Positions 16,920 to 25,154 are shown, counted from the first letter of the stretch. The stretch: DNA of 37,671 bases from Planctomycetia bacterium (GCA_026401035.1 JAPLNR010000036.1:1-37671); one strand, 5' to 3'. The notes: generated by a model from the letters alone, not told the origin. Made by a program: numbers and translations.

Positions 16920-17612
16920 TCACGATCCCGTCCGCGGCTGTCCCGGCATGATTCGGATCGCATCGTCCACCACGACGACGTGACTGTGTGAGCGGCGGGC
17001 TTTGGCGAACTCGCCGATCTCTCCAATGGTCGGATATCCGGGCTCCACGCCGAAACAACGGGCATCGTCAACAACGATCACATGACCGATGTCTGGCGAT
17101 CCGAAGATATGCGACAATTCTTCCATGATCGGACTGTCTTTTTCGCCTCTGGCAGTCACTCCGGCGGAATAGTGGCCGTCGAGCCAAAACAGGCTGGGGG
17201 TTTTTATTCGCTCGAGAAGATCTTTCAGCACCTGTCCGCTGTCTCCGTGGATCAATTCCACGTGCCGCCTGCCGGCAAATCTCGCGATCGCCTGCCGATA
17301 CAACTCTTCGCTCAACTCAATCGAGTAGATGGCGTCAAACTCGCATCCGAGCGCTTCGATCATGTCGCCGTAGTAGGTGCCCGTTTCGACGAGGGTTTTC
17401 AGACCGTATTGGCGGGCGATGGTCCTGAGATTGTTCTGTTTTACGACATGCGGTGGCGGCGCGGGCCTGCCGCTGCGTTCCCATTCCCGAATGGCTTTCA
17501 CGGCCGCCGCCGGAGCAACGCCGCGTCGATTCCAGGGCATTTTCTCCCGCAGACCAGAGAACATGTTTTTCATTGCTTGGAGCGCTCGCACAAGAGCGGG
17601 CCAACGTTTCAC
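16920..17612 (-). CDS. Class I SAM-dependent methyltransferase-like protein
   Basis: 230 residues with a Rossmann methyltransferase-like core. Motif I is LVETGTYYGDMIEAL at about 74-88, the acidic second strand is IYSIELSEELYRQA at about 95-108, and HGDSGQVL follows. LFWLDGHYSAGVTARGEKDS and HVIVVDDARCF complete a pattern seen in FkbM-neighbour methyltransferases of surface-polysaccharide loci. The N-terminal 50 residues are basic and Trp/Arg-rich. Start GTG 17612; internal ATGs at MKNMFSG or MPWNRR are possible alternatives, and the ribosome site is weak in each case. It is divergent from the next methyltransferase-like gene with a 168-base shared upstream region, which suggests related function. 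Confidence 0.75.
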   Translation of the reverse strand: MKRWPALVRALQAMKNMFSGLREKMPWNRRGVAPAAAVKAIREWERSGRPAPPPHVVKQNNLRTIARQYGLKTLVETGTYYGDMIEALGCEFDAIYSIELSEELYRQAIARFAGRRHVELIHGDSGQVLKDLLERIKTPSLFWLDGHYSAGVTARGEKDSPIMEELSHIFGSPDIGHVIVVDDARCFGVEPGYPTIGEIGEFAKARRSHSHVVVVDDAIRIMPGQPRTGS

Positions 17613-17780
17613 CCGGATTCAGAACCGGGTGCAATATAGTGACTGAGGGGCGGACTTACCCACCCCAAAGCAGCCCGGGAGTGCTCCGGCGACGCTTGAT
17701 CGTCAGCCCGGGCTCCTCGACCATACCGGGTGGATCCTGATAACCTCCGCCACGAAGACCTGCGGCGGAATTCAACCTCC

Positions 17781-18608
17781 ATGAAGCAATTCGAAAAGAA
17801 CATCCATTCTCAGTTTGGCGAGGATGGCATCGTCGAGGAACTCTTCGAGCGGATCGGCATCCGTTGGGCCACATGCATCGAGTTCGGTGCGTGGGATGGA
17901 CTTCACTTGAGCAACACCTTGCACCTGTGGCGAACGCTCGGCTGGAAGGCGCTGCTGATCGAGGGCGATCCGACAAAGTACCAGGCGTTGTTGAAAAGCA
18001 CGGCCGGGCATCCGCAGGCAAAGCCCCTCAACAGAATGGTGACGCCCTCGGGATCCGGACGGCTCGAGAGCCTCGTGGAAGAATCGGGGTTTTCGAAAGA
18101 TATCGACCTGCTGTCGATCGATATCGACGGAGACGATGTCTACATCCTGGAAAGCTTGGACTCGCTCCGTCCCAGGGTGGTGATCGTGGAATACAACCCG
18201 ACCATTCCGGCACATTTGAACGTGCGGCAAAGCCCTGGAGAATATTTCGGCGCCTCAGCATTGGCCCTGCATGAGGCGGCTCGTTCCAAGGGGTATAGCC
18301 TCGCCCATGCCACTCAGGTCAATCTTTTTTTTGTGCACGGTTCGGAATTCTCCAAGCTCGGGTTCCCCGAGCCTCGGCTGGGCGATGTGCTCCCGCAGGA
18401 TCACCTCACATACCTGATCACTTCCTACGACGGCACTCCTTTTCTTTCAAAGGTTCCGCCCTATTTCCCAGGCACGGTAGCCGAGGGTCGCCCGCTCGAC
18501 ATTGGCCCCTACCGGATCGCACGCAGCCCCGCCCCCGTCCGCTTTCCTGCATTGGCAGAAGAGGGCGACGCTCTCGTGAAGGTCGAAGTGAAAATTAAAA
18601 CGTTGTAG
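17781..18608 (+). CDS. FkbM-like methyltransferase-fold protein
   Basis: 275 residues. The N-terminal FEKNIHSQFGEDGIVEELF, then CIEFGAWDGLHLSNT (motif I), LLIEGDP (acidic strand end), LLSIDIDGDDVYILESL and VVIVEYNPTIPA match a family of FkbM-related Rossmann proteins. These are often annotated hypothetical and are commonly found beside glycan-modifying genes. The substrate is unknown; O-methylation of a sugar or lipid-linked glycan is plausible but inferred. ATG 17781 begins the conserved part; an in-frame GTG at 17730 would add 17 polar residues. Neither has a strong ribosome site. The C-terminal 60 residues are less conserved-looking and Pro-rich. Confidence 0.72.
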   Translation: MKQFEKNIHSQFGEDGIVEELFERIGIRWATCIEFGAWDGLHLSNTLHLWRTLGWKALLIEGDPTKYQALLKSTAGHPQAKPLNRMVTPSGSGRLESLVEESGFSKDIDLLSIDIDGDDVYILESLDSLRPRVVIVEYNPTIPAHLNVRQSPGEYFGASALALHEAARSKGYSLAHATQVNLFFVHGSEFSKLGFPEPRLGDVLPQDHLTYLITSYDGTPFLSKVPPYFPGTVAEGRPLDIGPYRIARSPAPVRFPALAEEGDALVKVEVKIKTL

Positions 18609-18678
18609 CGCGGACGGGTTCAGGGCCGTGGACCGCTGCGATATGAGGGTGATCAGCAGGATCTGGCAGTGCCCCGCG

Positions 18679-18748
18679 ATGACGGCACGGACGTCCGGTC
18701 TATACTGCGAGGGTCCGTTTGCTTCAACGGGAAGCGAACGAAACACCG
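18679..18748 (+). promoter_or_regulatory. Candidate promoter and leader hairpin for mqnB-mqnD
   Basis: ATGACG (18679-18684) and TATACT (18701-18706) are spaced 16 bases apart and resemble sigma-70 -35 and -10 boxes. Downstream, GTTTGCTTC and GAAGCGAAC can pair (nine positions, one G-T wobble) around a short loop at about 18718-18748, within the roughly 75-base leader before the mqnB ATG at 18785. The hairpin may protect the mRNA or regulate it; no known riboswitch is recognised. Confidence 0.35.
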
Positions 18749-18784
18749 CCGAACCATGCACCCCTGAGTGGACGATAGACGCGG

Positions 18785-19456
18785 ATGCCGCGACCCCTGA
18801 TCCTCGTTCCCACCGCGCTGGAACGCCGAAGCCTCGATCCGATCCTGGCCCCCGCCGCGGGGTCTGGCTGCCACGTGGCACTGTGCGGATTTGGGCCGGT
18901 GGCTGCGGCCGCCCGGACGGCACAGCTTCTCGCGGAGCACGTTCCCGAACGGGTGCTTCTCGTGGGCATCGCCGGCCGACTCGACGACCGACTCGCGCTC
19001 GGTGCCGCCTATCGCTTCGAACGGGTCGCCTGCTTCGGTGTCGGGGCGGGTAGCGGCAGCGAGTTCGTGCCGGCCGGGGCGCTCGGCTGGCAGCAGTGGC
19101 CCGGCGACGCCGACGGTACCGCGCCGCCGATTGGCGACCAGATCGGCGATCTCATTTCCTGTCAGGCGGGCGGCACGGCCGGCGGCGGCCGCGCTGAACT
19201 CCTGCTGACCGTCTGCGCGGCAGCGTCGTCTGCCGAGGATGTCCGGCTCCGCAGGCATGCCTTTCCCGCGGCGACGGCGGAAGACATGGAGGGTTTCGCA
19301 GTGGCGTTTGCCTGCCGGCTGCGCGGCGTGCCCGTCGACATCGTCCGCGGCATCTCCAATACGGCGGGCGACCGCGACAAGTCGCACTGGCAGGTGGCGG
19401 ACGCCCTCGAGGCAGCGGGCCGGCTCGCCCTCCAGATCATGGCGGAGGCTTCGTGA
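18785..19456 (+). CDS. mqnB: Futalosine hydrolase
   Basis: 223 residues of the nucleoside phosphorylase (PNP/UDP) fold. MqnB removes hypoxanthine from futalosine to give dehypoxanthine futalosine in the futalosine route to menaquinone. Visible family features are LILVPTALERRSL at the start, VLLVGIAGRLDD, a glutamate-containing AEDMEGFAVAFACRLRGVP (the residues that bind the ribose in this fold) and the diagnostic DIVRGISNTAGDRDKSHW near the C-terminus. The next gene, mqnD, overlaps its end by four bases and acts later in the same pathway, which supports the call. The ribosome site is weak; a promoter-like pair lies about 80 bases upstream. Confidence 0.93.
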   Translation: MPRPLILVPTALERRSLDPILAPAAGSGCHVALCGFGPVAAAARTAQLLAEHVPERVLLVGIAGRLDDRLALGAAYRFERVACFGVGAGSGSEFVPAGALGWQQWPGDADGTAPPIGDQIGDLISCQAGGTAGGGRAELLLTVCAAASSAEDVRLRRHAFPAATAEDMEGFAVAFACRLRGVPVDIVRGISNTAGDRDKSHWQVADALEAAGRLALQIMAEAS

Positions 19457-20286
19457 GCCGGACCATCCGACTGGGCATCTCGACATGCCCCAACGACACC
19501 TTCGCCTTCCATGGCCTGCTGACGCAAGCGGTCGATTGGCGGGGCCTGCGGTTCGAGGTGCAATTGCTCGACATCGAGCAGCTCAACGAGCGGCTGCTCG
19601 GCGACGGCTTCGATGTCGGCAAGACGAGCTTTCACGCAGCCCTCCATCTAGCAGACGACCATGTGGTGCTGCCGAGCGGGTCGGCGCTGGGGTTCGGCGT
19701 CGGGCCCTTGCTCTTGTCGGCCGTCCCCGACAGGCGACCGGAAAGCGCCGGCCAGTTGACGCTCTGCCCCGGCAGGCACACGACCGCGGCACTGCTCTTC
19801 GCGCTTTTCCATCCAAACACGACCCGCGTCGAGCACGTCGTCTTTTCGGAGATCATGCCGAGTCTGGAGGCCGGAAAGGCAGACTTCGGTGTGTGCATCC
19901 ACGAGGGCCGGTTCACCTGGCAGCAGCGCGGGCTGGGCCTCGTCGAGGATCTCGGAACCCGGTGGGAACAGGAGACGGGCTGCCCGCTGCCGCTCGGCGG
20001 CATCGTCGCCAGCAGCCGGCTACCCGTGGAAACGATCGCGACGGTGCAGCAGGTGATCCACGACTCCCTGCAGTTCGCGCTGGCCGATCGGCAGGCGGCT
20101 CTGCCCACGATGCGGAGGTATGCGCAGGAGTTCGACGACCATGTGCTGATGCAGCACGTTGATCTCTACGTCAACCAGTGGACGCTCGACCTCGGCATCG
20201 AGGGGACTCGGGCCCTCGACGAACTTTCGGCCCGGGCGGCCTCGATCGGCCTGGGCACAGGCAGCCGGCTCCGGGTCTTTTCCTGA
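19453..20286 (+). CDS. mqnD: 1,4-dihydroxy-6-naphthoate synthase
   Basis: 277 residues of the MqnA/MqnD periplasmic-binding-protein fold. MqnD converts cyclic dehypoxanthine futalosine to 1,4-dihydroxy-6-naphthoate in menaquinone synthesis. The N-terminal IRLGISTCPNDTFAFHGLL, LLDIEQLNERLL, VGKTSFHAAL and the later FGVCIHEGRFTW and GCPLPLGGIVA are typical MqnD segments; DTFAFHG distinguishes it from MqnA. It starts with GTG overlapping the mqnB stop by four bases (GTGA), with GGAGG five bases upstream, so the two are translationally coupled. The other mqn genes (A, C, E) are not in the window. Confidence 0.95.
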   Translation: MSRTIRLGISTCPNDTFAFHGLLTQAVDWRGLRFEVQLLDIEQLNERLLGDGFDVGKTSFHAALHLADDHVVLPSGSALGFGVGPLLLSAVPDRRPESAGQLTLCPGRHTTAALLFALFHPNTTRVEHVVFSEIMPSLEAGKADFGVCIHEGRFTWQQRGLGLVEDLGTRWEQETGCPLPLGGIVASSRLPVETIATVQQVIHDSLQFALADRQAALPTMRRYAQEFDDHVLMQHVDLYVNQWTLDLGIEGTRALDELSARAASIGLGTGSRLRVFS

Positions 20287-20297
20287 AATGGACGGCA

Positions 20298-20315
20298 CCG
20301 AGGCCGGCACCTCGG
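20298..20315. terminator. Hairpin after mqnD
   Basis: CCGAGG and CCTCGG pair around a 6-base loop 12 bases after the mqnD stop, between it and the convergent RidA fragment. It is a possible terminator; no T tract follows. Confidence 0.3.
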
Positions 20316-20321
20316 CCCCCG

Positions 20322-20560
20322 TCACGGCAACTCGGCGGTGAAGGCGGCTTCCACCCGCATGCCGGCCTGAAGCTCCACCCCGTAGGCGCGTCGGCAGACC
20401 GGATGGTTGCCGAAATACTCCTTCCAGACCACGTTCACCGCCGCGATCTCCGCCCGCACGTCCTGCAGGTAGAGCCGCGCGGTGCAGATTGCGAAGCGAT
20501 CGATGCCCGCTTCCGCGAGCAAGAGATCGAGCTGCCGGAAAACCTCCCGCATTTCGGCCG
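20322..20560 (-). pseudogene. RidA-family C-terminal fragment, truncated at a palindromic repeat
   Basis: About 79 residues (AEMREVFRQLDLLLAEAGID, then ARLYLQDVRAEIAAVN, YFGNHPVCRRAYGVELQAG and VEAAFTAELP) match the C-terminal two-thirds of RidA/YjgF enamine/imine deaminases, which protect cells from reactive enamines formed by PLP enzymes. The normal first 40-50 residues, including the usual Gly-rich N-terminal strand, are missing; the frame runs straight into repeat family A at 20562. An ATG at 20552 could start a 76-residue product, but a functional RidA trimer without the N-terminal strands is unlikely. It is probably a remnant. Confidence 0.75.
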
Positions 20561-20561
20561 C

Positions 20562-20631
20562 AAAAAGGGGACGCAGCTCTTTTCAGCCACAAGTATCGCG
20601 ATATACGCGGCGACGAAAAGAGCTGCGTCCC
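20562..20631. repeat. Palindromic repeat family A, copy A1 (complete hairpin)
   Basis: GGGACGCAGCTCTTTTC (20568-20584) and its perfect 17-base inverse GAAAAGAGCTGCGTCCC (20615-20631) flank a 30-base loop that itself contains the 10-bp palindrome TATCGCGATA (20594-20603). Half-copies of the arm recur at 26441 and 29134. The left arm abuts the broken RidA frame and the right arm abuts repeat C1. It resembles a REP/BIME or MITE-type element. Confidence 0.8.
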
Positions 20632-20687
20632 AATCCTGTTCGGCACGGCGATTGCCATCCGAAAAGTAGGACGGGCTTTAGCCTGTC
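20632..20687 (+). repeat. Palindromic repeat family C, copy C1
   Basis: The unit begins AATCCTGTTCGGCACGG and ends in the hairpin core GACGGGCTTTAGCCTGTC. It is repeated in inverted orientation at 21096-21152. The core with 'GTAGGAC.GGCTT.AGCCTGTC' is the type of REP sequence that recurs in planctomycete genomes as far as I recall; that needs checking. Confidence 0.7.
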
Positions 20688-21095
20688 AATCACGACCAGC
20701 GCAGCGTTTATGAATCGGGAGGTTGCGATTGCAACTTCCCTTCTGTGGGCAAGCAGTTCATCCTCGTTGGCGAGCCCGCAGATAGAGAAGCAGACCATCT
20801 TCCAAAACCTGCAGCGAGCTCCGCAGCGTCGGCTTACGGCCTGTCCAGAGGCCTACCCGTCGGGTGACATCAATGCGGATCGGGACGGAGCGATCGACCT
20901 CGAAGTGTGCGTAGCCGCCGCTTCACCATGCCGCTGCCCGTCTTGCGCTTGAGGAGCAACGCAGCCGTCGAGGGTGCAGCCGCTTCAAGAGCGGCAAGAG
21001 CTCCTTGAAATACTTGACTACCAGTGATCTCAGGATCACGGATCTTCTTGCGACGCTCGCCTGGCGTGGCGCACATCTTGTGCCGAGCAGGAGAG
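20688..21095. other. Interior of the C-repeat-bounded segment, no gene recognised
   Basis: About 400 bases between inverted copies of repeat C. It includes an imperfect hairpin GGGAGGTTGCGATTGC/AACTTCCC near 20710. A minus-strand frame runs through it and through C2 (including TPGERRKKIRDPE and QGALAALEAAAPSTAALLLK), but I recognise no family. It may be the degenerate interior of a small mobile element. Confidence 0.4.
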
Positions 21096-21152
21096 TGACA
21101 GGCTGAAGCCTGTCCTACTTTCGGCGGGCAAAGAACCGTGCCGAACAGGATT
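21096..21152 (-). repeat. Palindromic repeat family C, copy C2 (inverted)
   Basis: Inverse of C1 over about 56 bases with a few differences. Its core GACAGGCTGAAGCCTGTC is a perfect 8-bp stem with a 2-base loop. Beyond it comes GGCTGCGTCGC, in which the GACGCAGC core of family A appears in the opposite orientation to the one next to C1. Confidence 0.7.
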
Positions 21153-21200
21153 GGCTGCGTCGCTTTTTTGCCTGCTAGCGGGCCCGCGGGAACTGGACAA

Positions 21201-21270
21201 ATTGGGGACGGGAGCGAATTGTTTCCCCCGAGCCGGATGACGCGGATCGCAATTCCCGCCCGTCCCCATT
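21201..21270. repeat. Palindromic repeat family E
   Basis: ATTGGGGACGGGAGCGAATTG (21201-21221, 21 bases, broken here as ATTGGGGACGG and GAGCGAATTG) pairs with the inverse at 21250-21270, 18 of 21 positions matching, around a 28-base loop. It ends nine bases before the AraC-family gene's stop codon and could also serve as that gene's terminator. Confidence 0.6.
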
Positions 21271-21278
21271 CCACCCGG

Positions 21279-22190
21279 CTACTCCCGCTCCTCGGAGTCG
21301 GCATCGCGAGCGCGACGCACTTGGCGAAACTTCTGAGGCGTCACGCCGGCGATCATGCGAAACTGGCCGTTGAAGTTCGAGAGGTTGTGAAACCCGCACT
21401 CATGGGCCACCCGCGTGATCGTTAGGCCGGTCTCCGCCAGCAGGCGGCGGGCATGGCCCACCCGCAGCTCATTGACGAACTGCGGCAGCGTCTTGCCCAT
21501 CTTGCGGCGAAAATAGCGGCTGAAAGACCGCTCTGAAACGCCGGCCAGTTCGGCGAGCTCGTGCCGCCGCGCCGGCTGGGCGAGCTGCTCGTGGATGCGT
21601 CGCAACACGGGCGCAAGCCGATCGCGGTCGTCCACGTCGAGTTGGGGCGCATACTCGGCCGAACAGATCGGGGTGCTACGGCCTTTGCCGGCCAGCCCGT
21701 CGAGCACGGCGATCAGCCCCAGTAGCCGCTGCAATCCCGAGAGCTGCGGGAGCCTTTGCAGATCGGCGGCCACCCGCCTCCGTGCCGCGGCCGAAAACGT
21801 CAGCCCCCGACCAGACGCATTCAGAAGCGTCACCACGGCGGCCGTCTCCGGCACCCCCCAAAACTCCCGCCCCAGAAACTCCGCGCGAAACTGTACGACG
21901 ATCGCGTCCACCCGGGATCTCCGCCGGGAGCCGCCCTTTGCCCCCGACACTCCGCCCGGGCCATCGACATCCCAGACGTGGGGCACGTTCGGTCCCAGCA
22001 GCGTCAGGTCGCCCGCATGGACCGGTGCGATCGAGTCGCCCACGATTCGCTGCCCGCCGCCCCGCAATACGAGCGTGAGCTGATACTCGGGATGAAAATG
22101 CCACGGCACACCGAGCTTCTGCTCGCGGACGCGGACGCAGCGAAACGACGCCTGCTCCGGTGAAACGACTTTATAAAGGCTCGGTTTCAT
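21279..22190 (-). CDS. AraC-family transcriptional regulator with cupin sensor domain
   Basis: 303 residues. Residues about 10-100 are a cupin/AraC-binding domain (VPWHFHPEYQLTLVLRGGGQ, HAGDLTLLGPNVPHVW) that should bind a small ligand, probably a sugar. Residues about 200-295 are the two helix-turn-helix AraC DNA-binding motifs (LAELAGVSERSFSRYFRRKM, then ITRVAHECGFHNLSNFNGQF and GVTPQKFRQ). The ATG at 22190 has AAGGAC five bases upstream. It lies 33 bases after the MFS sugar-porter gene on the same strand and is likely co-transcribed with it and its regulator. The divergent FG-GAP gene may share the regulated promoter region. Confidence 0.92.
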   Translation of the reverse strand: MKPSLYKVVSPEQASFRCVRVREQKLGVPWHFHPEYQLTLVLRGGGQRIVGDSIAPVHAGDLTLLGPNVPHVWDVDGPGGVSGAKGGSRRRSRVDAIVVQFRAEFLGREFWGVPETAAVVTLLNASGRGLTFSAAARRRVAADLQRLPQLSGLQRLLGLIAVLDGLAGKGRSTPICSAEYAPQLDVDDRDRLAPVLRRIHEQLAQPARRHELAELAGVSERSFSRYFRRKMGKTLPQFVNELRVGHARRLLAETGLTITRVAHECGFHNLSNFNGQFRMIAGVTPQKFRQVRRARDADSEERE

Positions 22191-22223
22191 GCGTCCTTTC
22201 CCGCGGGCGGCCGCTGGTGCCGG

Positions 22224-23549
22224 TCAGCTCCGCAGTCGTGTGGCGACTTCCTCCAGTGGCACGCCCTTCGTCTCGGGCACCATCGTGAGCACCCACACGA
22301 GTTGCAGCACCATCATTCCGCAGAAAAAAGCAAACACACCGCTCGGCGGGAAGAGGACGACCAGTGACGGAAAGACGGTCGTGAGAAGGGCGGCGATGAC
22401 CCAGTGGGTGGCGCAGCCGATCGCCTGGCCGGTGGCCCGGAAGCGGTCAGGAAAAATCTCCGCGATGAATACCCAGATCACGGCCCCCTGCCCCACAGCG
22501 TGCGCTGCGATGAAGCCGAAGATGCACGCGGGCACGATCGCCGTCCGGCCGGTTGCGAACGCCCAACTGCACAGCCCGAGCGACACGATGTAGCCCAGCG
22601 AGCCGATCAGAAGGAGCGTCTTGCGACCGAGCCGGTCGATGAGCCAGAGGCCCACGAACGTGAAGATGAGGTTCGTGATGCCGATGCCGATCGACTGCAA
22701 CAGCGCCGACTTCTCGCCCAGCCCCGCCATCTCGAAGATTCGCGGCGCGAAATAGAGGATGGCGTTGATGCCGGAAAACTGATTGAAGAAAGCGATCAAG
22801 AAGGCCAGCGCGATCGGCCGGCGGAGATCCTTGAGCGAGCCAGCGACGCTGCGGTCGTCCCCCGCCGTCGCCGCCACGATTCGCGCTGCCGTCGCTGCCA
22901 GTTGCGTGGGCGTGGCCTGCGGTTCGATCCGGGCGAGCACGGCCAGCGCCCGCGTGCGGTTCTCCTCGCCCCCCTTCAGCAGCAGCCACCGCGGGCTTTC
23001 GGGAATCGCGAGGCAGGCCGCCATATAAAAGAAGGCCGGAAACGCCTCGGCCCCGAGCATCCACCGCCAGTCGTTGGGCACGCCCTCGAGCAGGTAGTTC
23101 GAGAGGAAGGCGGCGAGGATTCCGAGCACGATGTTGAACTGAAACATCCCGGTCATCCGGCCGCGTGATTCGGGGGGCGAGATCTCGGAGATATAAAGGG
23201 GCGAGGCGACGGTGGAGATGCCGACCCCGAGGCCGCCAATGAACCGGGCGATGATGAACGACCAGACGTCGGTGGCCAGCCCGCTCCACACGGCCGAGAC
23301 AAAATAGAGAATTCCGATCCAGAAGAGCGTCGGCTTGCGTCCCCAGCGGTCGGTGGGCCAGCCGCCACCCATCGCGCCGATCACGGTGCCGTAGAGCGCG
23401 GAGGCCATCGCGACGCCGTGCAGCCCCGGGCTCAGTTGCCAGAGATCCTGGATGGTTTTTTCAGCGCCGGAGATGACGACGGTGTCGAAGCCGAAGAGGA
23501 ATCCGGAGAGGGCCGACACGATCGACCAGATGACGATGCTCGGATTCAT
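22224..23549 (-). CDS. MFS sugar porter (XylE/GLUT-like)
   Basis: 441 residues with 12 predicted membrane helices, of the sugar porter subfamily of the major facilitator superfamily, which carries hexoses or pentoses with protons. Family signatures are SGFLFGFDTVVISGAE in helix 1, GGWPTDRWGRKPT (the D-R/K-x-G-R-R loop), RFIGGLGVGIST, SPPESRGRMTGM, PESPRWLLLKGG before the central loop, DRLGRKTLLL and the C-terminal PETKGVPLEEV. The start is preceded by GGGAAGG. It is first in a probable operon with the AraC regulator and divergent from the FG-GAP gene, 238 bases away. The exact sugar is unknown. Confidence 0.94.
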   Translation of the reverse strand: MNPSIVIWSIVSALSGFLFGFDTVVISGAEKTIQDLWQLSPGLHGVAMASALYGTVIGAMGGGWPTDRWGRKPTLFWIGILYFVSAVWSGLATDVWSFIIARFIGGLGVGISTVASPLYISEISPPESRGRMTGMFQFNIVLGILAAFLSNYLLEGVPNDWRWMLGAEAFPAFFYMAACLAIPESPRWLLLKGGEENRTRALAVLARIEPQATPTQLAATAARIVAATAGDDRSVAGSLKDLRRPIALAFLIAFFNQFSGINAILYFAPRIFEMAGLGEKSALLQSIGIGITNLIFTFVGLWLIDRLGRKTLLLIGSLGYIVSLGLCSWAFATGRTAIVPACIFGFIAAHAVGQGAVIWVFIAEIFPDRFRATGQAIGCATHWVIAALLTTVFPSLVVLFPPSGVFAFFCGMMVLQLVWVLTMVPETKGVPLEEVATRLRS

Positions 23550-23787
23550 GAAACCTTCCCAGGGGTGGCGATGCCGGCTGGTCAGTCGACAGGGATACCC
23601 GCAGCGAGCGATTCCGACAATCGTGGCCTAAAACCATCACCCTGTGGCCCAAATCAGGTAGCCGCTCTGCCGCGGGTTTTCATAGACTGATCGCCGCGGC
23701 CGGGATTGCCGCAGACGCCGCCCCGTTGCCGTCTCCGCTCCGAGGCCCAGCGCGAACTCTGACCGATATAAGAAAGGGATAACTCAT
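23550..23787. promoter_or_regulatory. Divergent intergenic region, sugar porter / FG-GAP protein
   Basis: 238 bases must hold promoters for both genes, and, if the AraC-family protein is local, its operators. The ribosome site AAAGGG before the FG-GAP gene is clear. I cannot point to specific -10/-35 boxes or operator repeats. Confidence 0.4.
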
Positions 23788-25083
23788 ATGCATCGCTTTC
23801 TCAAGTCGCCCAACAACCCGGTGCGTGCGGGTTTCCACCCGCGGCTCCTCGCGGCCGTGCTCCTAAGCCTCGCGTCCGTAGCCGCATCGGCCGCCGAGCT
23901 GCGGTCATTCGACAAGCAGATGCTCACGGAGCGGTTCGTGGCGGAGGGCTGCGCGCTCGCCGACTTCGACCACGACGGCCATGTCGACCTCACGGCGGGC
24001 TGGTCGATCTGGTACGGCCCCGAGTTCACGCGGCGGGCCGACTTCACGCCGCCGGCAAACAATCCTGCAGGCATGACGAAGACGCCCTACGATCCGGCGA
24101 GCGGCTACTCCGATTACTTTCTCGCCTTCGCCCACGACTTCACGGGCGACTCGTGGGCCGACATTCTCGTCTATGGCCTGCCGGGCGAGCCGGCGTATGT
24201 GTTCGTGAATCCCGCCGGCAAGGCTCCCGAAGGCGAGGAAGCCCACTGGGAGAAACATGCGATCTTCGACACGGCCGACGGCGAATCGCCGGATCTGATC
24301 GACGTGACCGGCGACGGCAAACCCGAACTGCTCGTGCATACCGGCGGCCAGCTGGGCTACGCCGAGATCGACTGGTTGCAGCCCTTGGCGAAGGCTCGGT
24401 TCCATCCGATCACGCCGAAGACGCCCGAGAACGACAAGAAATACTTCCGCTACACCCACGGCTCGGGCGCCGGCGACGTCAACGGTGACGGCCGGATCGA
24501 CCTCCTTGTAAAGGACGGCTGGTTCGAGCACCCGGCCGCCAACGCGGCCAGCCTGCTCTGGCCGTTTCATCCCGGTCCCTTCGGCCCCGAGGGGGCCCGT
24601 GGCGGCGGGCAGATGTATGTCTACGACGTCAACGGCGACGGCCGCAACGACGTGATCGCCAGTTACGACGGCCACGGCTACGGCCTCGGCTGGTTCGAGC
24701 AGCGGGCCGACGGCGGCTTCACCGAGCACCGCATCATGGGAGCGACGGTGGCCGATCATCCACACGGCGTGGCCTTCAGCCAAGTACATGCGCTGCGGCT
24801 TGCCGACTTCGACGGCGATGGTCTGCTCGACATCCTCACCGGCAAGCGGCGCTGGGCGCACGGCATCAAGGGCGACCCCGAGCCCAACGCGCCGCCAGTG
24901 CTCTACTGGTTTCGGCTCACGCGCGACGGCAAGGGGTCCGCGTCGTACGAACCGCAGGAGATCGACGCCGACAGCGGCGTGGGCACGCAGGTGACGGCGG
25001 GCGACGTCAACAAGGACGGCAAGCCTGATGTCGTCGTGGCCAACAAGCGCGGCGTCTTCATCTTCCGCCAGACAAAAAGGTAA
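23788..25083 (+). CDS. Secreted FG-GAP/VCBS repeat protein
   Basis: 431 residues. A signal peptide (LLAAVLLSLASVAASAAEL) is followed by at least six FG-GAP/VCBS-type beta-propeller blades with calcium-binding D-x-D-x-D-G loops: DFDHDGHVDL, DVTGDGKPEL, DVNGDGRIDL, DVNGDGRNDV, DFDGDGLLDI and DVNKDGKPDV. Such proteins bind ligands or polysaccharides at the cell surface. It starts with AAAGGG at good spacing. The frame ends TKR-stop exactly where palindromic repeat B1 begins (25082), so the natural C-terminus may have been altered by the repeat; the last blade does look complete. It is divergent from a sugar porter, which suggests a carbohydrate-use role (inference). Confidence 0.88.
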   Translation: MHRFLKSPNNPVRAGFHPRLLAAVLLSLASVAASAAELRSFDKQMLTERFVAEGCALADFDHDGHVDLTAGWSIWYGPEFTRRADFTPPANNPAGMTKTPYDPASGYSDYFLAFAHDFTGDSWADILVYGLPGEPAYVFVNPAGKAPEGEEAHWEKHAIFDTADGESPDLIDVTGDGKPELLVHTGGQLGYAEIDWLQPLAKARFHPITPKTPENDKKYFRYTHGSGAGDVNGDGRIDLLVKDGWFEHPAANAASLLWPFHPGPFGPEGARGGGQMYVYDVNGDGRNDVIASYDGHGYGLGWFEQRADGGFTEHRIMGATVADHPHGVAFSQVHALRLADFDGDGLLDILTGKRRWAHGIKGDPEPNAPPVLYWFRLTRDGKGSASYEPQEIDADSGVGTQVTAGDVNKDGKPDVVVANKRGVFIFRQTKR

Positions 25084-25152
25084 AAAAAGGTGACAGCCAC
25101 CAAATCTGGGTAAGATGGCAGGCTGGTCAAATGTGGTGGCTGTCAGCTTTTT
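25082..25152. repeat. Palindromic repeat family B, copy B1
   Basis: Left arm AAAAAAGGTGACAGCCACC (25082-25100) and right arm GGTGGCTGTCAGC then T6 (25134-25152), with one mismatch in the stem, flank a 33-base loop. The loop shares 'AAATCTGGGTAA..TGGCAG' with copy B2 at 28248. The stop codon of the FG-GAP gene touches the left arm. Confidence 0.8.
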
Positions 25153-25154
25153 TC

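Noticed and set aside
20568..20631. Possible CRISPR or attachment site at the hairpin
   Set aside because: There is a single inverted pair, no direct repeat with spacers, no cas genes and no integrase.
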